Shown: positions 20,682 to 32,075, counted from the stretch's first letter. The stretch: DNA of 64,000 bases from Hemileia vastatrix (GCA_030280995.1 JASXTE010000011.1:21509817-21573816), one strand, 5' to 3'. Notes: generated by a model not told the origin, from the sequence alone. Program-made: numbers and translations.

Positions 20682-22076
20682 ATGTGTGAATCTCCTGATT
20701 TTAACCTTTCTACTCTCCCTTGCTTCACTGCTCCCAAGGACTATGCCTGCAAACAGTGCATCCACATGTGCAGACCTTGCACATTCTCTCTTCCAACTCC
20801 TGAATCCAAATTCTACAACTGGGCTTGTGATTCTTGCTATTCCAAAAAGAAAAGATGTGACAGAGATGCCAACTACCCTATTCCTCCTCCTTCACCTTCT
20901 CACAAATACATCTCTAGATCCCCTACTAGATCCCCAGAGCTTGGTCCTTCCTCTTCCTCTTTATCTTCAGCACCTTCCAGAAGATCCAGAAGCTCTGCTT
21001 CCAGAACTCTTCCCAAAAGACCAGCCTTAGCTTCCCAAGAAACTGCTTTTATCTCAACCAAATTAGCTAAAAAAGCTTCAAGATCAACTCCCAGGCTTCT
21101 AGACTGCGTCCAGGAGGCCCGCCCGTCTCACCAAACAGTGAAAATCAGGGCCAAAACCTCCAAAAATGGCCAGAAAACAGCAAATTCATCCAGACAACAA
21201 CAACAACTCAACCCAACTACTTCCTACTGCTCCCAGAGCAATGCAATCCACCCTTCCAAAGTCCAAAAGCATCAAAATTTTCAAGATTTCTAAGAGACCT
21301 GCCAGAGAACCCCAAGAACAAACCAGAACACCACACACTGCACCCCAACAACAACTTCGTCCCCAACTAAGACAAAGAAACTACACCTCTCCTCTGTCAG
21401 CCAACTACTCTTCTGACAGTTCCATCTCTTCAAAAGCTCCATCCAGAAGAGATCAATCTGCTTCCAAATCCCACTCTCCTGCTCCATCCTTTAACAACCC
21501 TGGTACTCCATCACCAGCACTTCCTCCAGCTGAATCCAACAGAAATAACAACCACAACAACAACAACAATCCCACTGCTCCAACTAAGCCCCAGGAACAT
21601 CAGCCTCCTAGTTCACCTTCTCAAAATCTTTCAGAGGAAGACCATGAGAATCCATATTTTTCCCTAGTTGATCCACCCACTATGACCATTACAAAATTGT
21701 CAGAGATCCACATTACAGCTGCTTACAAATTTGATGAGCTTCCAATCTGTAAGTACCAAATTAATTATCCCATTTATTCAACAAAAATAATTACTGATCC
21801 AATTCTTCTTGTCTAGTTGGCACCCCTCCTCCTGAATCTATTATTGGAGTTGGCCAACCTCTTGAAACTTCTTTGACCCTGGATTATGGAGACATGAAGA
21901 AACACCTAAGCGCCATGTGTTCCAACATGCTAAAATCCTTTGCCCTCCATGGACCTTTGAATGACTTTGAAAAATACCTGAGAAAGTGCCTGTTGGACGA
22001 CCACTGGAAAATGTCTAGGATCATTAAGCAAACCCTCCAGCACTCCATTCCTGCCTCTCCTTCTTCCTCCTCTTAA
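20682..22076 (+). pseudogene. Antisense gene 2 of A2: paralogous zinc-cluster-like gene, one intron, one frameshift
   Basis: ATG 20682 starts a frame with Cys at residues 23, 26, 33, 49, 52 and 59 (C-X2-C-X6-C-X15-C-X2-C-X6-C, with an extra Cys at 30), ending in the basic ACDSCYSKKKRCD motif. Low-complexity Ser/Pro/Gln/Asn sequence follows. The frame must shift by one between about 21142 and 21293, most simply a single-base indel. It then runs to a 68 bp intron (21749-21816) and a helical C-terminal exon (21817-22076) ending at TAA. Length would be near 441 aa. Layout and cysteine spacing match gene 1, suggesting tandem duplication inside the element. The frameshift may instead be a missed intron. 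Confidence 0.55.
21749..21816 (+). other. Predicted intron of antisense gene 2
   Basis: GTAAGT donor, TTACTGATCC branch-like site and CTTCTTGTCTAG acceptor; 68 bp, phase 1. Removing it joins two open frames (FDELPI to GTPPPES) that are otherwise out of register. Confidence 0.7.
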
Positions 22077-22449
22077 CTTCCCTCTAATCCAATTCCTGAT
22101 CATTACAATCCCTATCATCTCTCCAGCAGGATGCACTTCAAAGAACACAGTGCTTCCCACAATCCCAAAAAAAAACAAAAATGTCATCACAATCCAGACC
22201 AGCCTCCAGAAGCTGTATCATCCAGACAATGAGCTCCTGCAAAAGATTAGAGACATAATAATAATATAAAACAAAAAATAAAAATAATTTCAGAATTTTT
22301 TTTTATTACTTTTTTTTACTAATATACTAAAATAAAAAATTAATAAATAAAATGAAATGAAATAACATAAATGAAATAAAATAAAATATAAAAGATAATA
22401 CAAATGGTATCCCCCAGCCAATTGATGAGCTGATCCCCTGATACCTTAC

Positions 22450-22475
22450 CCACATCCAAGTGCACCTTGATGTGG
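22450..22475 (-). repeat. GTGCAC hairpin, A2 copy 1
   Basis: CCACATCCAAGTGCAC with TGTGG, the inverse of the A1 sequence at 14232. Confidence 0.55.
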
Positions 22476-22645
22476 ATACACAATTAATTCTTTTAAATGG
22501 TTAACAGAAAACAAAATTCAAAAAATTTAGAAATTCAGAAGATAATAAAAATAATGAAACACAGAAACACATGAAATAAATAATAAATAAAAAAGAAAAT
22601 AGAATTGCCCCGCCAATTGATGAGCCTTTCCCCACCAATGCTTGC

Positions 22646-22670
22646 CCACATTCAGGTGACCCTGATGTGG
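22646..22670 (-). repeat. Hairpin related to GTGCAC type, A2 copy 2
   Basis: CCACATTCAGG...CCTGATGTGG forms a stem with changed but still pairing bases compared with copy 1. Confidence 0.5.
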
Positions 22671-23041
22671 TAACACCCTATATTTTTGATTTTATAATTT
22701 TAAACAACCCCCATAAAAAATTAAAAGAAAAAAAGAGAAAAAAGAAAATAATCTAAAACTGCTATCTAGTAAAAAAATAACTGCAAAATCAAAGACATTC
22801 CAGCTCCATAGAGGGTCCGATAAGGGAAAGTCCGATCCATAGAAATGATCACTGGGTGGGCTCCCTCCAATAAGTAAAAATGATGGGAGACCACCAGTGA
22901 TCCACCACCAATCTAAAAGAACCAAAGATAAAGAAGCCAGTCCCAAACCAGTTTAACCTCATAGTGGGCTTAAAACCTGAATAATAAACAACAGAACCAG
23001 AATTCAACTAGGAAAGACAAAAGACTTGAGAAAGACATTCT

Positions 23042-23083
23042 GGGGTAACTGTTCTACAGAGCATCCAGCTCATCAGTTACCCC
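23042..23083 (-). repeat. A-family hairpin, A2 copy 2, with compensatory change
   Basis: The stem is GGGGTAACTG/CAGTTACCCC, so a T-A pair of the A1 hairpins is a C-G pair here. All 10 bp still pair. Confidence 0.8.
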
Positions 23084-23301
23084 GACACTTGCCAAAATAA
23101 AATCTAGAAGCCCCCCCTGGGTACCTTCTAAAAAAAACACAACCTCCAACATAAAAAACCAAAACCAATAAGAGCGAAGAGACCAGCACATGAAAACCAG
23201 AGGAAATTCCAGTTTAAAGTCATAGAGAACTAAAACCTGTGAAAAGAAACCAATACTAGGGTTCAACCAAATTAAGAGAAAGAGTTGGAAACAGACAATC
23301 T

Positions 23302-23342
23302 GGGGTAACTGTTGATAGAGCAGTCAGCCCATCAGTCACCCC
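23302..23342 (-). repeat. A-family hairpin, A2 copy 3
   Basis: GGGGTAACTG/CAGTCACCCC, one non-Watson-Crick position, same loop context. Confidence 0.7.
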
Positions 23343-23481
23343 CACACTTGCCAAGACAAAATCTAGAGGCCCGACCCATGGGTACCCTCTAACAAAAGTT
23401 TACAACAAACAGATTCCTAGCATCACCACACAAAAAAAACCAAGATTAAAGAATGGTCCGTAGTTTATCCTCATTGCGGAG

Positions 23482-26400
23482 TCAATCTTCTTCATGCCTA
23501 GTGCTTCTGGGATAAAACCTTTTCACTTGGTCTGAAGTCACCCTCTTTTTCAAGACTGCACCATCCAACTCTTCCAAAACATAAGAGCCTCCAGACGCCT
23601 GAGATCTGACTCTGTAAGGTCCATTCCATCTGTCAGAAAACATTTTCCCCCACTGACTCTCCAAACTTCTATTATACACCAAAACTAAACAACCAGGTTT
23701 CAAGGGATTCCTGAGTTTATGAGCCAACTTCTTGTCCCAGTACCTGACTGATTGATTCCTAATCTTCATCATTCTAGAGTATGCCTTCTCCTGACATTCC
23801 TCTCTACATTACAACTGTTGCATCCTGGCACAGAACAAATCTTCTGTTGAGTGCACGTCATCCCAATCAATTCCAAGATAAGAGACAGCTTCCAAGTCCA
23901 CTGGTAGAACAGCTTTCTGACCAAACATTAACTCATAAGGAGAATAGCCAGTTGTCCTCTTCACAGTGACCCTATCAGCAAATAACACCAAGGGTAAATA
24001 ATGCCTCCACTTTTCAGCACTATCTCCGCACATCTTCACCAAAGCATTCTTGATAACTTGATGGCCTCTTTCAACCATGCCTTCAGCTTCAGGATAGTAA
24101 GGTGTAGCCACTATAACTTTAGAACCAACACTAGCCACAGCTTCTTTAAATTCGGAACCAAACTCTGGCCCGCCATCAACAGTGACCAACTTCATCAACC
24201 CATACCTATAAATCCACTCCTTCTTCAAAAACTCTGCCACATTCTTGGCAGTCAAATTAAACAGAGGCACTGCCTCAACCCAACCAGACAAATCATCCCT
24301 AGAAACAATCAAGTATTTATACCTGCCCTCTTTAATATGGACAGCATCAAGATTGACCCTTCCAAAAACAGTTGATTCACCAGTAGCACGGCCAACTTCT
24401 TTAGGTTTCAAGTGACTTCTTCTTTGACATTCTTCACAAGATTGAACCCAACCATGCACAGCCAACTTCATACCTGGCCACCAAAATCTGTCTGCTACTC
24501 TTCTATAAGTCTCCCCAAAGCCTCTATGACCAAGGTCTTCATGCAAAGACTTCAAAACCAATTCTTGAACCTTCTTCTGAGTCACCACCACTTGAGGATT
24601 AGGATGCCTTCTCCTCATCAACCTTCTTCCTGACACATAAAATCCAGGACTCTTCTTCTTGATTGCTAACCAAGTATCATCATCACAACTATCTGGCCTC
24701 TCCAAGGTCAACAGATATTCCACCAAAATAAAATAAAACCCAGACTGACCCCAGGTCTCATCTTCAAATTCCAACAACACCACATCCAAGGATACAATTC
24801 TGTCATCAAAATCACCAGTATGAACATGAGACAATTGAGCAGCCCAACCAGGACACCAATCCTTAAATTTTGGCACGTCCTTCTCTTTCCACTGAACCTT
24901 GTGAGAATCCAGTTCACTAACAAAAACACTCTTTTCCAATTTTGAGCTGTCCCAAACAACAACTCCATCTTCATCATCAAAAACATCCTGATCACCAGAA
25001 TCAAGATCAGATCCAGCCAGTTTAGCCTCTTGGGGGAGGTCAGAAAAATCTTCAGCACCCTTTGTGCTGGCCCTAACCACTGGAACATCCTCATCAAACT
25101 CTTCAGCCTCAGAATCTTCATCTGTAGGTGGCCTCCTTGATAATCCATCAGGCATAGTAAAAGTTTTACCTGGTTTGTGTACCAGGTCAAAAGAAAAATG
25201 TTGAATAAATGCCACCCACCTAGTCATTGGAGCATTTGGAAGACTAGGTGTATTGATCATCTGAACCAAAGATTTTGCATCCACCTGCAGCTCAAAATGC
25301 TGCCCCCACAAAACCGTCTGTAGCTTCTTCAAAATTTTTGCTACACCACACAATTCCAACTTAGGTTGAGAATACCTAGATTCCACCTCATTAAACACCA
25401 CAGACTCATATCTTACTGGCCTTCCCCTCCCAGTCTTATCCTCCTGAGACAAAACAGCACCAGCAGCAATATAACTTGAGTCCACTGCCAGATAAATTTT
25501 TCCAGCACCAACACCATAATCCAACTTGTGAAGAACAATATCTTCACCAACAACCTTTTTCAACTTCTGAAAAGCCTCTTCACACTCTTCAGTCCATTCC
25601 CAATCTGCATCTTTTCTGGTCAACCTCCTTAAAGGTGAAGCCAACAAAGAAAAATCCTTAATAAAAATCCTGACATATACACATACACCCAAAAATCCCC
25701 TGATTTCAGTAGTATCTTTAGGCCTTGGCCATGACTGGATTTTATTAATCTTCTTCTTCGCCATAATCCTTCCCTCTTTACATACCACATGACCCAGAAT
25801 TTCCAAAGCAGGAACACAACAACAGAATTTTGACCCTGAAATGGTCAACCCAGCCTCTTCAATCCTGAACAACACTCTCTCTAGAGTTATTGCATATTCC
25901 CACACAAACTTCCTTATGCCAGGTTTCTCCGCTAACACCTCATTACCATAATCAGTGGATGGTCCTTTAATTCCACCATCATCAATAAAAATACCATCAT
26001 GAGTAGGAACCTCATCCTGTAAAATCCAAGCCACCTGTGCTTGATAAACTGCCACTGAATTAGTTGCTCCTTGAGGCAACCTAGTGAGCTGAAATCTTCC
26101 CAAAGGAGTCTCAAAAGTTGTGAGAGGCCTTGAATCCGTATGAAGTTCCCTCTCATCATAACCACCCATAATATCACCCAAACCATAACACACCCTTCCA
26201 GAAAAAGCTTCAACAAAATCCTCTGCACTTGGTGGCATACCAGTGTCCTTGATAGTGACTCTATTCAAGGCTCTAAGATCATGAACCACCCTCAACTTTC
26301 CATTCTGCTTTTTTACACAGAAAACCGGACTTGAGTAGCTGGAAGTCAATTGTTTGTATAACCCAGTCCTGACTCTTTCCCTAACAATCTCTAAAAAATC

Positions 26401-26827
26401 CTCTCTAATAGCGGCTGGAATCGGAATAGGTTTGATTTGTAAAGGTTCATGGCAAACCACAGGAATCAAGTAAGGTTCCCCATAAGAGTGCTTCAATGCA
26501 CCCGTTTCCTCCTCAACAAACTCCACAGCTTTTTCCGTTAGCACAATAACGTGCAACAACAACTTCTTTTCTTCCTCAGACAACCACCCATCAGGATCAA
26601 AATTAACAACTTACAAACTTTCCACGGTCACCTTAGCCATCTCTATAAATTCTGGAGGATTCTGAACCAAAGGAGTACAGTACGGATCTCTCGACAAAGG
26701 CAGTCTCTTCAAAGGCGGATTCAAGCCCACAGGCATAGGCTCATTGACAGGCCTAATCTTCTGCGCTACCTTCTTATACTTTTCTGCTCCACCTTCATTT
26801 TGAGGGATCTTCACAAAATCTTCACCA
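23482..26827 (-). pseudogene. A2 pol (RT-RNase H-integrase), nearly intact
   Basis: A single minus-strand frame with only two stops: TAA at 26611-26613 in the linker before RT, and TAA at 23809-23811 near the integrase end. RT has LPQGATNSVAVYQ and the catalytic FIDDGGIKGP. RNase H has KIYLAVDSS and ELQVDAKSL. Integrase keeps its zinc ligands (HEDLGH, CEEC) and catalytic residues in LDAVHIKEG, VTVDGGPEFG and GMVERGHQV. A conserved SGGSYVLEELDGAVLKKRV tail closes it; there is no chromodomain. The frame starts without a clear ATG; M at 26814 is one option. Expression may need readthrough or splicing from gag-protease, from which it is separated by about 800 bp. Confidence 0.92.
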
Positions 26828-26849
26828 CCAGACCCCTAACAAAAACCAA

Positions 26850-26990
26850 AGGTTTACCCATTGCTCACATGTGTGGCCAAGGTAATAATTTTGAAAGGTG
26901 TAGAAGAAACCCTAGCGGTGCACAATTGGGAGGACTTACTTTTACACCCCAATCTCACCACTCCAAAACTTTTCCGCAATTCCACATCTT
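26850..26990 (-). repeat. KSFG cassette, A2 copy 2
   Basis: Near-identical at DNA level to 27220-27366, about 375 bp away. It begins KSFGVVRLGCKSKSSQLCTA on the minus strand but has a stop near the end and runs into the RT linker. Confidence 0.8.
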
Positions 26991-27000
26991 CATCCTCACT

Positions 27001-27525
27001 TCAAACTTCCAATTCTTCAAATCTTGATTCATATTCAGAATCAAATATTTTAAAATTTTGCAGTTTAACCTCATGCTGGAGGCCCAAAAATAGATCTTGA
27101 CAATCTTCACAAAAATATTTTGCATCTTCTTTCTTCATTATCATCAGATTTTTTTCTTGATTTTCATGAATTATCTTGAAATTTTTATCTTCTTTTCTTG
27201 AGTTTTCTTCTGACCTACAAAAATAACCAGGGGTTTCCCCAATGCTCACAGGTGTGGCCCAGGTAATGTTTTTGAAAGGTGTAGAAGAAACCCTAGCGGT
27301 GCACAATTGGGAGGACTTACTTTTAGACCCCAATCTCACTGCCCCAAAACTTTTCCGCATATCTTTCAATAAAGATATAAAACCAATCTTCTTTTTTAAA
27401 ATTGAATTAAAAATAATTAAGAATCTTGAGAGAGAACAGAGACTTGATAAAAAACTTGATGAATACTTGCAGAGAAGAGAAACATTAAAAAGAGAAAGTT
27501 GAAAATCCACTTGGTATATCTCCAA
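27001..27525 (-). other. A2 spacer ORF with KSFG cassette copy 1
   Basis: A 174-codon open frame between protease and RT. Its central block KSFGAVRLGSKSKSSQLCTA, RVSSTPFKNIT, VSIGETPGYF matches A1 8350-8500 closely, while its flanks are charged and lysine-rich. I do not recognise a domain. Conservation at peptide level between A1 and A2 argues for a coding or cis-acting role. The ATG lies upstream of the block, so independent translation is possible but unproven. Confidence 0.5.
27220..27366 (-). repeat. KSFG cassette, A2 copy 1
   Basis: A 120-145 bp direct repeat of 26850-26990, and homologous to A1 8350-8500. Confidence 0.8.
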
Positions 27526-27599
27526 TGGAGCTGACCTACTACAACCTGGGATTTCCTTATCTTGGGGAGAGGTTGAAGCACTAGGGTGATCAGCCCTTA

Positions 27600-29983
27600 T
27601 TACTCTAAAAAAGACAGACTCTCAATAGAGCCTGAGCCGCACTTCAAAAAACCAGAGGCAGCACCCACTTCCTTCCTTCTCCTGCAGCAGTCCATGCACT
27701 GGCACATTGAAGATAAACCAGGCCTGGTCTCCCAACCATCCTCTCCAGGGGATGATAACCTCATGTGAAGCCTCCTTTCGTCTTCAACAGTCAACTCCAA
27801 ACTGATTCCCAAATCAAATTGATAACCAATTCTTGCCTGAAAATCCATCAAGAAAGACCCACCCAAAACTGCTTTTACATTACCTTTAGCAATGTAAAAA
27901 TGAATCTTCCCTGAGGCTCCTCCAACATCTAACTTCACAAACTCTGAAGTTCCAACCAATTCAGTGACATGGCCACCGATCCCTCTCAAATTTCCACCAA
28001 TACCAGTTTTGATGGGGAGGCCCATATGAGGTTCCTCAAACAAAGAAATCAGGTTTATCTGAGAACCTGAATCCACCAATGCCCTTGCCTCCCTGCCATT
28101 CAGAGTGACATTGACATATCCCAGAGGAGCAGAAAAATGAGTTTCCAACCCCTCACCAAACTTTTCAGAAGAATAACAAATGTATTCTACCTCACCAGAA
28201 GAAACTCTTCTCCTGGTCAACAACCTTTTCTGCCTATCAGCCAACCCTGGACTGATAGCATACAATTCCCCATAAGATAGGGAAACCTGACCCTGATTCA
28301 TCCTTTCCAGGACAGAGTCCATAAAATTAACTTGACCAGACACTACTGGCCTCTCAAATTGAGCCCTTGGCTTCACCACCTTGGTCCTAGAAGCTTCTTG
28401 AGGACCAGCACCACCAACAGATTTACCATTAACAGGAACCAAACCAGATCCCTCACCAGAACCTCTGACTACAGCAGGCTTTGGAAATGAAGCCAAAGGG
28501 ACATCCTCCTCAGAGTCAGAATCAACCTCCATTGGCATTGGCTCACCATTAATGTCCAATGCGCAAAAACTAGGGGGGCCCATGTCAGCCATACCCTTCT
28601 GCATCTTGTACAGCTCCTCTTTGCTGTACCTCTTCCTAGCTGCACTCAGCTTAGGATCCACCTTTGAAGAATTTGGCTTTTGTTGGGCCTGAGAACTGCT
28701 CTTAGGCCTTCCCACCTTTCCTGCTTCCACATCATAAACACCAGCCAAGTATTCAACACTTAACTGTCCACCACAAGAATACAACTCTAAACCACCAAAT
28801 GAAGTAGAAAAAGAGACCTTATTGACCTCCTTCCCCTTTCCCTTGACATCATCATCTTCCTTACCAGAAGACTTCCCCTGATCAGCAATCTCTTCAAAAC
28901 TTGGCCTCCTTTGATTGAGACAACCCCTTCTCCTGACCAAATTAACAGGAGCCTTCCCCTCACTGGGCTTCACAAATGAACTGTCAGGGAACTTGAAAAC
29001 CCTGCCATCAAATTCCACCTTTCCTTCAGACACATCTCTGTTCAATGCCCAACAATCATTGGACCTGTGCCCTCTCCTGCTGCAATAAGAGCAGACCCAA
29101 GGATCACTCCTACCAGCCCTCTTATCAAAATCTCTAGGCTGAGAAGGTGCCTTATTGACCTTCTTAGCCTCTTGAACAAAAATATGCAGCTGCTTTTTAA
29201 TATCAGCCAACTGCTCCACCATTGGGTCCCTCTCCTGTTTGGGAACCTGCACCAATTTTTTCTCCTCCTTCTTCACCCTAACTTCCTCTTCAGCCAAAGC
29301 CTCACTGACTTTGCTGACATACTTGGCACACACCTCCTGATAGGTGTCCACAGCCAATAACTTCAAATGGGCCTCAACAGCCTCCTTCACCTTATCTAAG
29401 GCAGGCAACTTCTGGTCCCCATTAGAAAGAGTCTTCATCAATTCCTTTCTTGACAACTCCTTCAACACATCCATCCTGACATCTCTAGCCAGGGCAGACA
29501 AAAAACATCCTTTGCAGCTTTTTCATGTGCCAGCTCCTCCACTTCCACCAAGTTTTCCACCACAGGATCAAACTGTAGCATAAACTTCCTGTAACTATGT
29601 AAGTTACCAACACCACCATAAGATTGCCATTAACTGAAAATCTTGTTCAGATCCACCATAGTGAACCTGAAACCTCACCTATCCACCATCTCCCTACACA
29701 ACAATTTCCAATCCCTCTTCTTGTAGCCAGACATGGCCACAATCTCCTTCTCCACTGACCTATCACCAATGAAGAAGATAATCTGCTTCAACATGTCCAG
29801 GTAGGAAGCACCATCCACTCCAGCAGCAGTTTCATACTTCTCTAGAAACCACTTGACATCCTCCCCATTAAACTTGGTACCATCCCAAGTTTTAATCCTC
29901 ACACACTCCCTAACCATCACAGAAGGAGGACCATCCCCCCCACTGACAGTCACTACAGGAATAGCAGAACCAGAAGCCATTCT
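27600..29983 (-). pseudogene. A2 gag-protease
   Basis: The open frame 29501-27600 (633 codons) holds most of Gag, a canonical zinc knuckle C-S-Y-C-S-R-R-G-H-R-S-N-D-C, and a C-terminal aspartic protease (ARALVDSGSQINLISLF). It ends at the same place as the A1 gag-protease. The N-terminal part (start at the MASGSAIPVV Met near 29980) is open to 29675. Two stops and one frameshift then separate it from the rest, the frameshift near 29505. The N-terminal Gag matches A1 (RIKTWDGTKFNGEDVKWFL). Confidence 0.88.
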
Positions 29984-30050
29984 TCCAGTCCAAAGCACCA
30001 AAAAGAGCCAACCAAAGAAAACAGAGATTCCAAAGAACTAGCAAGTTCTA

Positions 30051-30067
30051 CCCCACTTTGGGCGCCA
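30051..30067 (-). other. A2 primer binding site, tRNA-Lys-like
   Basis: TGGCGCCCAAAGTGGGG on the minus strand, four bases after the 5' LTR. It differs at one base from the first 17 bases of the retroviral tRNA-Lys1,2 site. Confidence 0.85.
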
Positions 30068-30071
30068 GAAA

Positions 30072-31165
30072 TGTAGACAATCCTATAGTACTAGCTATAG
30101 GCCTTGACCGAGGGAATTGGAGAAAAACCAGAGAGAAAATCCTCTGTCCCTTTAGAAAAATAGAGTGAGATTTACTTGCTAAAGTAAGTTGGTTCCTGTT
30201 TTGCTAAAGCTCCTGTTTAACACACTTGACTGCTTGATGAGCCAAGAAAGTAGTCCCCAGATAGACTACCAGACCAAAGAACTGAAATGTAGAACAAAGT
30301 CCACACCAGAGACAGCAAAGATACTTGAGGTAGGCTGCAAATCCACACCAGAGACAGCAATAATACTTGCTATATCTTGCAAGACTATAACAGAGAAAAC
30401 AGTTGCCAAAGTTAAGTTAAATGAAGAACTCACTTGCAACAAACACAGCCAATTGTGGCCAGAAAACAGTGAAAACTGAGTGAGGAACAATGATATCACC
30501 TCCGGATGGTTGTATGATGATTAAGGTTTCCCCAAACTGTCTTCTTCACTATGTACACACAGACCACTAACTAAGAGCCCATGCGCACCCACCAATCTGG
30601 TGCCTGTACCCGCCAAATTGCATAAAAAAACCCTCCTGAAGCGCTCCCCAACCTTCTAAAATAGAGGCAGGTGGGCCGCCCGACGTTTGAGATGCCGCCT
30701 GAAGCGGCCCGGCCTCCCTGAAGCCAGAAAACCAACAAAAACCACTAATCTACTTAGAAAAATTAGCTACAACTACTAAAACCTTTAAAACACGGAATTT
30801 CACTATAACAACATTGAGACATGAAATATAGAGAAAAATTAGCTCTATCCAATGGTACTAAGCACTTAACCCTAAGACTTAAGGTTAGCCCGTAAAACAC
30901 AAAAAACAAAATTAAACAGCAATCTTTTATAAATGAAAAATGAGGAAATGACCCCTTAAAACTCAGAATATGAAAAATGTCTTCTAGACATAAAATATAG
31001 AGAAAAACCAGGGCTATCCAATGATAGTACCCACATACCCGCAGACCCAATATCCACGCAATAAAACCAGAAAAATACCCAATTCCTTAACAGATGTCAA
31101 TTAAGACATGCACAAACAGAGCCAAATCACACAACAAAGGCCCCTTCCAATTTTGGAAGAGCACA
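30072..31165 (-). repeat. A2 5' LTR (1094 bp)
   Basis: It aligns with 18139-19231. On the minus strand it runs TGTGCTCTTCC to GATTGTCTACA. It is followed on the right by the ACGT target duplication. Confidence 0.95.
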
Positions 31166-32075
31166 ACGTGTCAGGAAATTGAGAGGATACACTAAATCTG
31201 GCCTCAATCCTGCTACCAAGTATTAGAGGAAACCAATGATTGATAAAACTTTAGAGGAAAAACCAGGGAATGGGGTTTTTCTTTGAGAGAGATTAAAGAT
31301 AGACCCATTGGTAGGGGAAAATGTGATGTTAGGCCTTTCAGGTTATGTTCTTTCAGGATTTTATTGACTAGAGCTGGTTGATGTATCATAAAGCCTTTTG
31401 AACAGCGCAAAACTGCTAAACCCACAATGGATGTGATTCTGTCATTCCATTTCAAGTTCAGGACCTTGCCCAGATCCGGCTCCAACACATTTAAAATATC
31501 TTCATTGCTCCCAACAACAACACCATCATTGACATGGATCCACAGCATGCCTTTCAACCCATTGTTTTACAATACATATACACTTGCATCTTGGTGGCTG
31601 GCAAAATAACCCAGGTCTTCCAGGATGCTGCTTAGATGTTTCCACCAACACCTTGCTGCTTTTTTAGTGCCATATAGGGCCTTATTCAGTCTGCATACCA
31701 GATTAGATTTTTCTGTTTCAAAACCTTCCAGCTGTTTAATATATATTTCTTCATTGATGTTACTGTGAAGATATGGGGCTGTGACATCAAAAGTTTTTAC
31801 TGGCCATCCCTATGTGACAGAAAGGGTGAGTATTAGACATACAGAGGCAAAAGTTGCTGTAGGTGAAAAATTGTCATTGAAATATATACCTTCTGTTTGT
31901 TTGAAGCCCTGGGAAACATAACAAGCTTTATGTTTAGTGATATTGCCATATTCATATCTTTTTAATGCAAATACCCAACATGCCCTGGTAACAGTTTTGC
32001 CCTCAGGTAGAGGAACTGTATCCCATACTTTCATAGATGAAATGTTGTTTAGTTCATTTTTTCATGCTACATGCC
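31166..32075 (-). pseudogene. Copia-2 reverse transcriptase
   Basis: Fragments 31810-32034 (WVFALKRYEYGNITKHKACY, FSPTATFAS) and 31213-31557 (WIHVNDGVVVGSNEDIL, then HQPALVNKILKEHN) give RT. The catalytic box reads H-V-N-D, so the first catalytic Asp of the usual pair is Asn and the enzyme would be dead even without the frameshifts. Confidence 0.85.

Larger units (their letters stand above)
22077..23481. other. A2 3' region, noncoding, with hairpins
   Basis: No supported coding sequence. 22250-22400 is an A/T-rich run with poly(A)-signal-like AATAAA variants, which may end antisense gene 2. Two GTGCAC-type inverted sequences (22450-22475, 22646-22670) and two A-family hairpins (23042-23083, 23302-23342) follow. 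On the sense strand this is downstream of integrase. Confidence 0.7.
18139..31165 (-). mobile_element. Gypsy element A2 with antisense zinc-cluster genes
   Basis: LTRs 18139-19231 (3') and 30072-31165 (5') flank a minus-strand gag-protease, spacer and pol. ACGT duplications at 18135-18138 and 31166-31169 mark the insertion into copia-2. The LTRs differ at roughly two dozen positions by eye (about 2-3%), so insertion is moderately old. Compared with A1 it has about 2.8 kb more sequence between integrase and 3' LTR; that sequence carries two plus-strand genes. Pol has only two in-frame stops, with catalytic residues intact. Confidence 0.95.

Noticed and set aside
20533..21030. 165-codon frame overlapping antisense gene 2
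   Set aside because: Different frame from the cysteine-bearing exon, leucine/proline-rich by composition only, and begins upstream of the TATA-like box.
24001..26334. Plus-strand open frames across A2 pol
   Set aside because: Shadows of the minus-strand RT, RNase H and integrase frame; no motifs of their own.
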